Assembly: GCA_951394405.1 (NCBI GenBank)
Contig: OX596337.1
Coordinates: 558,001 to 622,000, forward strand
Direction of reading: 5' to 3'
Origin: Coprinellus micaceus
Lineage: Eukaryota; Basidiomycota; Agaricomycetes; Agaricales; Psathyrellaceae
DNA length: 64,000 bases
The notes under the pieces were generated by a model, which saw only the letters and a program-made list of their open reading frames with translations, did no database searches and was not told where the DNA came from. Made by a program: the position numbers and the translations under genes. Below are positions 10,738 to 21,700 of the stretch, in pieces (within the stretch, counting starts at the first letter, position 1; the number at the start of each line of letters is the position of its first letter).

Positions 10738-12266
10738 TAGAGAGCGTACATAAAGGGGTGCATCCGTTGGATATTTGATAGAGATCGTCGAATGTAGGCA
10801 CAGTCCAAGTGTGCTGGCGGCTAGTCGGATACCGAGGGGTGAAGCGAAAAAGTCCAAGATGTTGGAAGTTGGGCAACATCTGGAGCATGTCCACGATGAG
10901 GCCTGGAGATGAGAGGTATACCCCGGTGATGTCGATCGTGTCCAGGAATGTTAAGGGTGATAGACGAGAGAGGAATTGGGGAGTGAAATCAGAATGGCTG
11001 CTCGCGCTACGTGGTATGGCTGGAACACCTTGCAGCGTTCCATTAACTTTCAGGGACCTCAATCCTGTGCTCCATCCTAGATAGAGATGGAGAACCCGTG
11101 GTACCTCTAGGGAGGTCTGCGTCGAATCGTCGTGATAGAGAAAGCTCAGCTCAAGAGCCGAGAGGTGACCAGGGCAGAAGATAGTTGCCAGTATCATCTG
11201 ACCGTTTCCATCGGCAGAGACCGTGAGGCGGCGCAAAGTTGAGAACGAGTGGGCAATCGGTGGTGGCTTCGCGTTCAAGTTGGCGGCAGCCATGGCACCA
11301 TCCCATATATCACCTTCGGAAGGAGCAATATCGGCGTTGAGGGACTCCAGTGGTAAGTGGACGAGGGCGGAAAGCTTCCCAGTGCCCCCGGAATGGAGTC
11401 GAAGAGAAAGGTGGCGTAGGCATGTCATGGTGGAGAGGTTGCGTATGATAATGGAGTCGACGGGGTGCACGATGCTGATTGAGGTGAGCTGGGTCGCGTG
11501 CTGAGAGAGAGACGCGGTGAGGGCTGCGGCTGAGTTAGCATCGGCAGACCGGGGCCCGCTGTCGAAGTTGATCTGAACGTGTTGGAGAGCTGAACAGGGA
11601 GAAAGGGCGACAACGAATGCCGGACTACTAGCCGACCCCATGTATAGACGCCTGAGGGCGGGGAACCAGTTTTGGGGTCGGTAGGGTGACATGACGATGT
11701 AAAATCCCCAGCACGGTGACAGGTGCATATCCGAGTCGTCGAGCTGGAGGGTCTTCGTTCGTGCCGAGTACGTCTCGAAGCGCATCCACGCGTCGGCCGT
11801 AATACCGCAAGGGAACGTCTATATAACTATTGGGCTATCGGATCCAGAGAGAAGGTATTGCGTTACGCACGTTGGGCTCAGTGTCATAATCAGATTTCAA
11901 AATCGCAAGAAATGGTCTTAGCGAATCCATCGTTTCCCATAGAATCTCAATGGCTGCACGGGAAAAGGCCTTGCTGACTCTCGCTAGCGAAGCAAGCTGT
12001 TGTTTCCATTCTGACCGCGTCGATACTTCCTTGCGAAACGTCGTAGTGTCGATAGGGACGGTGGTCGGATTGAAATAGTCGACTATCATAGCTAGAAGCT
12101 CCGCCGTGTCGAATACTTGTTGTGCAGGTGATGGAACCACAGGACTGATCACTAGCGTCGAGGTCAGCAGCGTAGGTCCCCAAGAAGGCTGATGGTACCT
12201 ACGGCGATAGTGGGGACACGGTGTACCCACGACCTCTCTTATGATATATGACGCGGACTTGGACAT
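10730..12266 (-). pseudogene. 5' part of F-box/LRR gene truncated by the hAT insertion
   Basis: Exon 1 is 12266-11871 and exon 2 starts at 11818, joined through the family's conserved intron (donor GTGCGTAAC, acceptor ATATAG). The F-box-like segment is VFDTAELLAMIVDYF followed by SEWKQQLASLARVSKAFSRAAIEILWETMDS split over exon 1. Exon 2 begins TFPCGITADAW and continues with leucine-rich repeats, to LSIPV at 10730. The next codon is the TAG supplied by the transposon end, so the transcript would give a protein of about 495 residues lacking the last 101. With the 3' fragment at 6480-6175 the ancestral gene would have 596 residues with all three segments in phase zero. The extreme N-terminus (MSKSASYIIREV) could alternatively hide a small intron. 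Confidence 0.8.
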
Positions 12267-12531
12267 GGCGAGGGCCCTCGAGGGAGGAGCGGGGAGTGTG
12301 CACGACGACTATGAAGAAAAGTATGGGAGCCATGCCCAAGACAGTTCCCTATAAATAATTTCCAGGAAGGTTGACTCCCTCCAAGGATAGTCCATATGAG
12401 GTAGGCGGGACCTAGTTTGGCGACGTAAACCGCGCATTAGGTTAGCCTCCAAGGGGGCATAGACGTAAACTTCGAGAAGGAGGGTCTCCGCAGACCACGG
12501 TTAAAGGGCTAACTTCCCGTTACATGATTCC

Positions 12532-12940
12532 TTTGAAGTCCGATTAAGGAATTATTCCTGAACTTACTTCAATTTCGAAGGTTCGGAAGATTTTCATTTA
12601 GAACCAGCACCCAAGAAGCTTTGGGCTGTGCCGCCACCAAGACGGATTCTGTTTGCACAGCCTCCCACCCCTGCAGAATGTCACCCGTGAGGAACACGTT
12701 CCCGTCATTGAACAGGAGTGCGTCGTGAGTCGCCGAGCTGGTCGCCGAAAGAGCGCCAGAGACAGGCTCCTAAACCAACCGCTCATTGACGGCCTCGGGT
12801 TCAGATGCTCGATCGAGAGGTTGGCTTAAGGGCCTGCAACAGAGACCGCACCTGCTCGCGGTCCAGACAGGTCACAGCTACTTCCGCGCAGCCTGGTCAC
12901 TCTGCCTCGGAGATAGGACGAAACAAGAAAACGGGTTTGC
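12532..12940. repeat. Diverged direct repeat, copy A
   Basis: Shares TTTGAAGTCCG.TTAAGG, AGATTTTCAT..AGAACCAGCACCCAA, GAAGCTT.GGGCTGTGC and a terminal AAGAAAACG.GTTTG with copy B, in the same order and orientation. On the minus strand one frame reads FNDGNVFLTGDILQG..AVQTESVLVAAQPKAS, which looks like a decayed coding exon of a protein I do not recognise. Confidence 0.6.
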
Positions 12941-13137
12941 TGGACCGACCATTATGAGGTGAGACGTCAGTGTCGGTGAGGAAGGAGACAGGGCGATGGA
13001 ATCACGAGATGATCGTGCCCACCCGAATTGAAGGAACGACGAGAAGTCAAAGAAAACCGACACTGTCGCCTGAGCGCTTCCGAAGGTGATGGCTAAGCTT
13101 ACCAAAACGGATTTTGGACCTACTTCCTGTTCAAGAG

Positions 13138-13582
13138 GTTTGAAGTCCGGTTAAGGGATCTCGGGAGATTTTCATAGAACCAGCACCCAATGAAGCTTCG
13201 GGCTGTGCTGCCGCTGAGGTGGGCTCTTCTACCTACGGCGCTTTAAAAGTGCCTTCTCGTGATCCTCCCGTCTGGGTTTGCATAGCCTCGCCCACCTCGC
13301 TTTTGGGCATCGCTCGCGAAGAAGACGTTCCCCTCATTGAACGTGTCGTGAGGACCTGTGAGGACGCCGCGAGTTGCGGAGTAAGCGGCCGGAAGAACAG
13401 GGACAGAGACCGCGCCTACTGGAGGTCCAGACATATCACAGTAGCTTCCGCACAGCCCCCTCGCGTGGCCTGGAAGCTGAACACTGCCAGCTGGGCAACA
13501 AGCACCCCCTCGCTGGCACAGCCTTGGACCAGAGCCCAAAGTGATAACGAAGATGTAGGACGAACCAAGAAAACGTGTTTGC
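13138..13582. repeat. Diverged direct repeat, copy B
   Basis: Second copy of the segment at 12532-12940, lying just downstream of the carboxypeptidase stop codon (13623). It retains FNEGNVFFA in the matching minus-strand frame but has indels relative to copy A, so neither copy reads through. It may be a remnant of a gene that was duplicated beside the carboxypeptidase. Confidence 0.6.
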
Positions 13583-13622
13583 CATTCTTTGCCGCCAGTA
13601 CAACGCGAAGGAGAGCCTACGT

Positions 13623-15547
13623 TCAGATATCTTCCCCTGCCATCCAGCGATTGACAAGCTCCAGAGATTCCGCTGGCTTGTCGTAGGGAACCTGCACGAG
13701 CGTCAGCGGTCACTGTTCGCTGGGATGAGCGAGAGGTGCTACATACCATATGACCAGCGCCATCGATAGTGACGAACGACAGCCCTCCATACGACCGAAC
13801 CTTCCCAGCCTTCTTCCCATTGACAGACCATTCCCGTGTCGGCTGAGTCCGATAACCGTCCTGCCCACTCCATTCCAAGGCGGAGGTCCACTTCTCGTTT
13901 CCAACATGATTGCAAGCATAATCGTTGACACCAACATAGATCAGAGCGCGGATGCCCCGATCGAGCAGGTTAGAGACGTAGTGGTAGGTCTGGCGGAAGT
14001 GGTCCATGTTGGCGGTGAACTCCGCGTTGACTTTCCAAGATATGGGTGAGAACTTAGACTTCATGTCGTGCTCGGCTCCGATGAGCTTGCGGATATCAGG
14101 GCGCGAGAGGTATTGTGCAATAGACCTGATTAAAGTGAGGTCAGAGCCTGAGGGGAAGTCAGAGGAAAGGAGGGGACCGAAACTGACTTGGTGATAGGGT
14201 AACAGACCGTATCTTCAAGCTTACCGTCGCATTCAACGGTAATATCGTAGGGGTTCAAACCTGAGAGCATCAAGGGTTCTTCTAGCTCTTCACCGCAGAA
14301 CGAAGTCGCAGCTTGGCAACTAAACTCGTCGAAGATGTCGATGCAGGCTTCCTTCACCCACTTCTCACAACGAGGGAGCTAGAAAGGGGCTCATTAGCGC
14401 GTAGGGAGCGAGGGGTAACCGGGGACGCACCACTTGTTTCATTCTGATACAAGTCTGGATGTCCAACACCGGTGAAATCGTGGCGGGTGTGCAAACCATG
14501 TAGTAGTATGACAACATCAGTGTGTAAAAGTCCGTGTACCCATTCCCTGCAAAGGATGTTCAAAAAGAGTACAGACGAGGACTAGGAGAGGCGTACCTAT
14601 CATGACGGAGTTGAGGTTGATCGGGGTCAGGCCTTTCTTTACCAACTCCTTGTTCTGGTCGTACACGGCCGCTGCATAGACAGGGATGTACCTCCCGCCA
14701 TACGACTCTCCGGACATATGGAACGCCCGCCCTTTGAATTTGTGGAAGTGCTCGAAGAACACGGCGACGAAGGCAGCGATATCCTTCGCAGCCTCTTCGG
14801 TCGTGCCCTGCGTAAGGGGGGTTAAAAAGCGGTTAGAAGAGCTGGTGCTGCGCAACTACGCACCACATGCTCGCCAAAGTCAGCGTACGACCAGCCCACA
14901 CCAACGGGCTGGTCGATGAAGAACATGTTCGCTTTGGAGTTCCAGGACTCGGGGTGGAATTTCGTCGTGTTGGCATCGACGACTCGGCAAGGACCTGTGA
15001 CTCGGTGAAGGTTGGTTCAAACCGAATAGGAGATGGATAGACTCTGCTCACCTTGCTCCATGAATAGGCCCAGCGCAGAAGACCCCCCGGGCCCGCCGTT
15101 GGTCCAAAGGATGACATCGTCCTTGTCGGGATCGCTCCTACTCTCGAAGAAGTAGAAGAAGAGATGGCGCGCTCCGACATCGATGTATCCTGTGTAGGAG
15201 CTAATGTCGCTGGGTTAGTTTCCGCGAGTTCCAAAGAGGGCCTCGCAGACGCACTCGACAGCTCCATCGCAGAATTTCGTCTTCTTGATTCGAACGCCGT
15301 GTTGAGGGAACGCGGGGTGCTTCAGCGTAGTGAACTGGGCCTCTGAAAGGGCGCTCAGGTCCTCAAAAGGGGCGAACAAGCCCGCATCGTAACTCTGACC
15401 TGGGGGGAAGGGGTCATTTTCAGCGCGCCACGCGACTAGTCTCCATGACTCACCAGATACATAGCTCAATGACTCTTGACTAGATTGACTCCAGGCTCTC
15501 GTCGCGCACAGCGACAGAGACAACAAGCCCACTCGCAGCAAGTTCAT
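13623..15547 (-). CDS. Serine carboxypeptidase (peptidase family S10)
   Basis: Multi-exon gene of roughly 500 residues. Exon 1 (15547-15454) encodes a signal peptide, MNLLRVGLLSLSLCATRAWSQ. Following exons give the S10 landmarks: [51 protein letters not shown] (oxyanion region), NMFFIDQPVGVGWSYAD, and the nucleophile motif GESYGGRYIP near 14700. The catalytic Asp lies in YVGVNDYACN near 13925 and the catalytic His in DGAGHM near 13755. The last short exon, VPYDKPAESLELVNRWMAGEDI, follows an intron after GHM. Family knowledge: secreted or vacuolar enzymes that remove C-terminal residues from peptides at acid pH. The signal peptide supports entry to the secretory route. A sister gene starts head-to-head at 16428 and is broken; this one shows no lesion. 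Confidence 0.88.
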
Positions 15548-16427
15548 GGTAAAGAAGAGATGTCCGCAGCAACCCAAACGAATTGGATTTCGTTCTTATA
15601 TACCATATGTGTGCATGTGTCAGTGGGCATGTGGGCGGCGAGAAGAATATGATTGCATCCGTCGAGGACCCACTGGCAGTGGTATATGGATCAAGAGGCA
15701 CAATCTGGACTCACCAGGCAGTCATGACAAGCGCCCAGGGTGCTTCTGACGAAAACCCGCTGGTTTTGTATGTAGATGCACAGGCACTGCCAACAATTAT
15801 GCGCCTTGGAAGTATGGGCGGTTCCTCCTATCTCGGGCCTCCTGTCGAAGGCGGGGGAGGTCATGCGGTAGCATGGCGGCATTGTCTGGGAGACTAGGGG
15901 CACTCAGGCCGAGCTGGCGCTGACCTTGAGTTTGTGGGGCTGGTGCGTGTGTAGTCTCTGCCAAGTGTCCGAAATGTTCAACGACGTGGGCACCATCGCG
16001 CACAGCGAGGGAATTATTTCCTATTTAAATAATAATATGTATTCGAGAAATATTTATTTCTCGTTGCCAACGTATATATCCAGTTAGCTAAGTCTTCAAG
16101 CTTCAGATGCTAGCGATTTCGAATTTCGCGGCTCTCTTTCCTATCCTCATCTCCCTTGCATCTCCCTCGATTCCCTCTGTTCAAGATGGAGCCCACGGCC
16201 TGAGAAGCGATTTATCTGGCCACCCATTAACAGTCCATGTTCATTTTCCCCTAGGTCCCTCGCATAGCCTCGGCCTTGGGTTCTTGTTGATGTCGTGGTT
16301 CTGGATTCTCGAGCTCGGCGCTAATTTGAGAAGACCTTCTCACCCGACAGTTAAGGCCTCCTTGCCACCGCGGCTCAGAAACCGTTGTCCGGCTGCTGCG
16401 GGTGCAGCTTCGTGCTTGGTATTGACC
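15548..16427. other. Divergent intergenic region between two carboxypeptidase genes
   Basis: About 880 bases separating the two S10 start codons, presumably carrying both promoters. An A/T-rich block at 16018-16066 contains TTTAAATAATAATATG and an inverted repeat. An open frame from 16107 runs into the right-hand carboxypeptidase, but its upstream part has no family resemblance and the signal peptide starts at 16428. Confidence 0.5.
16044..16063. repeat. Short inverted repeat in the divergent promoter region
   Basis: Arms CGAGAAAT and ATTTCTCG separated by four bases (ATTT). Perfect 8-base arms inside an A/T-rich block between two divergent genes could be a dimeric regulator site or a chance palindrome. 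Confidence 0.4.
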
Positions 16428-17495
16428 ATGGTCCTCCTGCGAGAAGGCTTCCTGGGGCTGGTGCTCTGCGCAATCACGGCCTGGCGATCGGTTGGCGCCA
16501 ACGCTGTGAACCAGGAGGCTCTCAACTATAACTCTGGTGAGCCAACCCTTATTTGCGGATACTAGGTGGAGATGGTCTAAGCTCCTCTATGGACCGAGTA
16601 TACGATGCAGGCCTGTTCACGCCACTCGAAGACCTAGCACTCCTCTCGGGGGCACGTTTCACAACTCTGAACCACCCTGCATTCCCTGACCACGGAGTAC
16701 GTATCAAGAGGACAAGGTTCTGCGACGGTACCGTCAAGTACGCTTTTAAGCGCTCGATTTTATGACTTTACTCACGACATTAGTTCCTATACAGGGTACA
16801 TTGACGTAGGCAGTCGACATCTATTCTTTTACTTCTTTGAAAGTAGAAGCGACCCCGACAAGGACGATGTAATCCTTTGGACCAACGGTGGTCCGGGGGC
16901 ATCTTCTTCTTTCGGGCTGTTCATGGAACAAGGTGCGCTTTCAGCAACCACAAACTACAGCGCACGCTGAGCTCACAAGTGGCATAGGTCCTTGCAGAGT
17001 CGTTGACGCCAACACGACGAAATTCCACCCCGAGTCCTGGAACTCCAAAGCCAACATGTTCTTCATCGACCAGCCTGTTGGTGTCGGCTGGTCTTACGCA
17101 GACTATGGGGAGCATGTAGTAAGTACGCACTCTGCAGCCTCGACGCCCTTCTATTCTTAATCCGTTCATCCAGGGGACGACTGAGGAGGCTGCGGAAGAT
17201 ATCGCCGCGTTCATCGCAGTCTTCTTTGAGCACTTCCACAAGTTCAAGGGCAGGGCTTTCCACATGGCGGGAGAGTCATACGGTGGAAGGTACATCCCTG
17301 TGTACGCTGCGGGCCGCGGCTGTTTACGACCAGAACAAAGAGCTGGCAAAGAAGGGGCTGACTCCAATCAACCTGAACTCTATTATGATTGGTATGTCCT
17401 TTTTCTGCCTGCTGTTTCTGTGCCACCACTGAGCATTCTTTGAAGGGAATGGCTGGACAGACTTCTACACGCTGATCCTGTCATACTACCACATG
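16428..17495 (+). pseudogene. 5' half of a second S10 carboxypeptidase, broken
   Basis: The start is ATG at 16428, followed by a signal peptide (MVLLREGFLGLVLCAITAW). Then come [62 protein letters not shown] and AGESYGGRYIPVYA, closely matching the intact copy at 15547-13623 and with introns at the same places. Two lesions are visible. First, about seven extra bases near 17311-17317 shift the frame directly after YIPVYAA; the intact copy reads YAAAVYDQNK there. Second, a 9.7-kb Plavaka-like element interrupts the exon at 17495/17496, after LSYYHM. The remaining exons lie at 27199-28112. The nucleophile and oxyanion segments are upstream of the lesions, the Asp and His downstream, so no active enzyme is expected. 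Confidence 0.85.
17494..17495. repeat. 2-bp TG target duplication, left
   Basis: TG before the element and TG at 27199-27200 after it. Joining the flanks with one TG gives CACATGGTATGCAC, matching CTACATGGTTTGCAC in the intact paralogue. Confidence 0.75.
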
Positions 17496-17512
17496 CATCA
17501 ACGAAAATGCGG
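17496..17512 (+). repeat. Plavaka-like element, left terminal inverted repeat
   Basis: CATCAACGAAAATGCGG, matched exactly by the reverse complement of 27182-27198. Confidence 0.85.
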
Positions 17513-17640
17513 CCAGAGGGTCTTCTAGGAACAGGCTGGTATCCCGTAGACCTACCCTAATAAAAGACAGTTTTGGGCATCCCACCTTGGTACCCCGTAG
17601 ACCTGTATTGTGCCAGGAGGGAGCAGGACCTGCTGTCCCC

Positions 17641-17880
17641 CAGGTTGGGAGCCGAAGACCTACAACGGGCCAGATGGAGGGAGGCAGGTCAGGGACGGGA
17701 CAGTCTGTCGGAGCGCAGATCAGTGACGGGCCAGCTGGAGGCAAGCAGGCCAGGGAAGGGACAGTCTGTTGAGGGCAGACCAGGGGCAGGCCAGCTGGAG
17801 AGAGGCAGAACGGGGGCGGAACAGTCTGTTGGGGCGCAGATCGGCGACGGATCAATCTGGCACGTCCCGATCTGGCAAGC
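17641..17880. repeat. Subterminal tandem repeat, about 60-bp period
   Basis: Roughly three and a half diverged units. The word ACAGTCTGT recurs at 17700, 17761 and 17821, and each unit also has GCAGA.C..., GGGCCAGCTGGAG and AGGCAG in order. It lies about 150-380 bases inside the left end of the transposon, where transposase binding arrays are often found. Confidence 0.7.
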
Positions 17881-17899
17881 GCCAGCTGGCGCCTACATG

Positions 17900-18735
17900 G
17901 CCTTGCTCTGCCAGTCTGGCCTGCTTCAGATCTGCTTGCTATCAGAGTGGAATAGCAAGGTCTTCTGCCTGGAACCATGTGCTTAACGCCTTGGTCTCCA
18001 TCGTAGGTCAGTGAATGCCGAGCATCGCGTGGGAACACCGCACCGAATATCGGCGTTCTTACGATTGTGACTCATGCTTTAGCACCACCACCTCCCAACC
18101 TCTACTTGGCTTGCTACCCCTCAACGAGAAGTGAAGCAGCACTCGACAGAATGCTCTAGCGCCCGGTGTAAACCTCGGGACATCACCACCCAGGGCCTTT
18201 CACAATTGACTCGCAGAGCGGGGACAAGCCGCACTGCTTGAGAACATTGGGAGGTTTCTTCAACTGAAATGCGAGTGGTCCATGCTGGTTCGGACCACGG
18301 GGATGAGAGTACAGGTGTGTCATCGCCTTATTTCACCTTTATATTGCGCATTAGTCGGCCTGGTGGCTCTATGATGCTTGGGACGGAGAGCAAGGGGCAT
18401 TTTTATATTGAGCCCCTACTCTTATACTACATTTCGGGGCAATCCACCCATTCCCCTTCTTTTCATTCGTCATGTTACTGTGCGGGACTGCCCTCCACAC
18501 ACGTTTCTGGTTCTCGTCACTATTCGCGAGAAACAGTTTTGGAGGAGCTCTCGATCGCTCGCAGCTTTACAAGACTCGGTACCCCATTGTCAAGGTGCCC
18601 TCTTCCTGGAAATACAGTACCATTGAGCCCTTTACAATTCACGAGTGCCTCCAATCATCTCGAGACGAGTTTTTGTATATTTACAGTCATGCCGCTGAAC
18701 TGGAGCCCTGCCAGCTCCAGAATATATTGGCTTCC
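17900..18735. other. Non-coding part of the transposon, left side
   Basis: Sequence between the tandem array and the transposase stop codon. Frames here are short or low in family resemblance. Probably 3' untranslated and subterminal sequence. Confidence 0.5.
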
Positions 18736-21700
18736 CTACCATGAGCCCGTATCGTTCAAATCGATATCGTTAAATCCCTCCTCGCCCTCGTACTCATCTT
18801 CATCACTGTTGCCCTCTCCTGCCTCTGGATCGTCTGAAAGAGCATTGTCATCTGCCTCGTCCTCTTCATCCGCTTCCCTCATCGCCTCATGAATGTTATC
18901 TGGTGTGTCCCACTCCCCTTCGTCATCCTCGTTCTGGAGATCTATTGCTGCTCCTCCAGTAAGGCCGAGCACCCGCTTCTCCTTATGAAACCTGATATCA
19001 TGCTCATCCCTATCCGCCAAGAAACTGTCGGTCGCCTCGCGAACTGCCGCATGACCAGCTCCTCCACCTCTATATCTCATGAACATGTCACGGTCAACAA
19101 AGCTGTCACAATTTTAATACCTGGGCAGCGAGATGTTGAGGTGACTTACATGTTGACAAAGAACCAGTTCCAGTCCCTGTGATCCTCGCTGTCCACCCTT
19201 GCGATGGACGGTCCCAAGCCATTTGTGGATCTTTCCCTTGCTTGGTTTGGGATAAGGTGCACGGCACGAACAATTTCGGCAGGGTCTACAAATCCAAAGG
19301 CTGGTGATTTGTCGGCCTTCTCGTTCACAAAGCCAACAATGGGGAGATTCTTGGTCTTCCAGATTCCCTGCTGTCCTTTTCGGAGCCCATACCACCTCAC
19401 CCACACAACCTGCATCACCTTTGACCGTGTGTCAAGCGCACCTGGTTTGAGGTGCTTATACTTGACATGGAACACCTTGAGCATGTGTCCATACCACCAC
19501 CTGTGTGTTCCATCATCCTTGGCAAGCATCATGAAATCCGCATTTCCACGATTTGGATTGAAGTAGTCTTGAGCGCGACGACAGTCGTAGGTGGTGTAGT
19601 TGACCCTGAGTGTCCCATGCATGTAGATTGTGTTGTCTTCAATGATGAGGTGGCTGAGCTCCTCTGGGGTAAACTGATTTTCGTCATCGTCGTACTCTGC
19701 ACCCAATATTCGGGCCAGGATATATGTTCGCAACCTCCGGATAAAATGCTAGAAAAAATAAATACAGTGAGCTGTCAAAGTTGCTATAAGTTACTCACAT
19801 TCAAAGCAGGGTCACCAGAGAGCTCATCTATCCAATTGAAGAGGTTCACTTTGTTAAGTGCCCTTTCATCCATCGACATATGGTCATGGGCTTCTGGTGG
19901 TGTGGCTGGAAGGTTATCACCAAAAATGGTGGGGATGCTACCTGTTTTGCCCTTTCCACTTCGGATGTGTGCTCGAATACTTTGGACCTGTTTGGCCTGT
20001 TCAATCCGCTGTAGAACTCGTGCTCTATGCTGCTGCTTGGCAATTCCAGGTACAAGGTGTGCGTGTGTCTTGGGAGCACGTAGGCGTAGCCCTTTGGGGC
20101 ACTTGTGCTCAAATTCAACCTGGTGTAGAGTTATAGTTTTCTGATGGAAAAATAATGCTAAAACATACCCATTGTGCTGAAGTATTATCGCTAGTCCCAA
20201 TACGCCGGATAAAGTGTGCATGATGGCCCAGACCGTGAATCTTGAATGTCTTGTGCAGGGTAAACTCCTTCTTGTTGGGTGCTGGTCCACCTTTGGGGGC
20301 TACAAGGGGCTTCTTTCTTGGACCCTTTCGTCCTGTCTCCCGTGATGGAAGAGGTCGGGTATCGTACACCTTACAGGTTGTGTTGATAAAGTTCCGCAAG
20401 GATTTACCCAGCCTGTAGGTAGATGCCTCCAGATCAATGACCGTGTCCTCTGAGTGGTCCCGGAGTTTGGCCAGAGCATGCCAAGTTGCAAATTCAAAAA
20501 GCAACTTTCGAACACGTGTTCCATGAGGTGCTGGTAGAAGTTGATGAAAGGCAGGAATTGCACACTGTAAACAAAATTGAAAATGGTCAAAGTGTTTTGT
20601 CTTTTGGATCTAGTAAAGTGGCAGCATACCTGTAAAGCATCCTCAAAGTTTCTGGCAGCCCACTGTTTCATACTTGAAACATTATCAGGAAAGCGCCGGA
20701 TTGTATCTCCACCAAAGGTTGGGGTTGATCTGTACCTTTCATTCAAAGTATTGATCTTACCCCCACCTTCAGCATAGAGGATTGACAAGAGATGGACGAA
20801 AGCAGCTTTCCATATTCCCAACTCCATCTCATGCATGAAGTCTGGGACGATGAGGTTATGAAAATCGAAGCTGCATTCTCCTAACTGTTGTGAGAACTCG
20901 GAGAAGGCGCTCTAGATGTTCCTTAGTTCCACCCAACTACCAAAAAATTTTAGCACATACCACAGTTGGAACCAATGACTTTGGACCAAGAAGTTCCTTG
21001 ACATGGTCAGAGGTCAGAGGCACTCCTTGGTCATATATTAGCTCTTGTGCTTGGCGTATAGTTTCCCGAGTCTCTTCATCGTCTCGCCTTGGGAACTCTG
21101 CATGTATGGCCATGTCCCTTTTAGTTCCAAGTTGAATAACACCAGACATTGGAACAAGGCAGAGTGGGCATGGACATGCAGACAGTTGCTTGATGCAGGC
21201 AGCAATTATCCTGAAAATGTATGTGATCAATTAGTTATAGCCTTATCATCTCAATTTCCCTCACCTCTCCATATAGTCCATTGAGTGGATGAAAAACCGT
21301 GGAAACATGCGGCGGACAACACCATCCCAGAATTCAAAGTCGGTACCATGCAAGTATGCTTCCTTCAGCTCAGGGTTGAGCAACAGAGTGATGATGGCAT
21401 GGTAGAGCTCACGCTCCATGAACGATAAAAGCTCTGCAGTGGGATCCTTGCCAAATTTACGCTTGTACCAGTCTTGAAACTTATCTGGGAGCTGTGTAAT
21501 ATGATAATTAATCTCTGTTTCCTCTGAAAGCTGGCCCAAGACACACCTTTTTAAAGTACACAACATGTTGGGTTGCAAGTGATGCTGCCTTGGTCCGTTG
21601 AATCTTCGACATATTTCCACATTGGAAGTACATGGGGTGAATGGACTGCTTTCCGAAGTTTGCAAGTTTGGTGCCATCAGATCCAAGCACAATGGCAGCT

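Larger units (their letters stand above)
12267..13622. other. Gene-poor segment containing a diverged direct duplication
   Basis: No intact gene. Two diverged copies of one sequence lie in the same orientation at about 12532-12940 and 13138-13582. An open frame on the minus strand runs from the last carboxypeptidase intron through the second copy, but it is read-through of that intron and not a real exon. Between 12300 and 12530 I see only the probable promoter of the gene at 12266. Confidence 0.5.

Noticed and set aside
13243..13622. Continuation of the carboxypeptidase frame beyond GHM
   Set aside because: It is intron read-through. Splicing gives VPYDKPAESLELVNRWM and a stop at 13623, matching the last exon of the sister gene.
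16107..16427. N-terminal extension of the right carboxypeptidase
   Set aside because: No similarity to the sister gene upstream of its start. The signal peptide begins at ATG 16428 in the matching position.
18269..18892. 207-codon plus-strand frame
   Set aside because: Overlaps the acidic C-terminal end of the Plavaka transposase in antisense; the Ser-rich end is the mirror of Asp/Glu codons.
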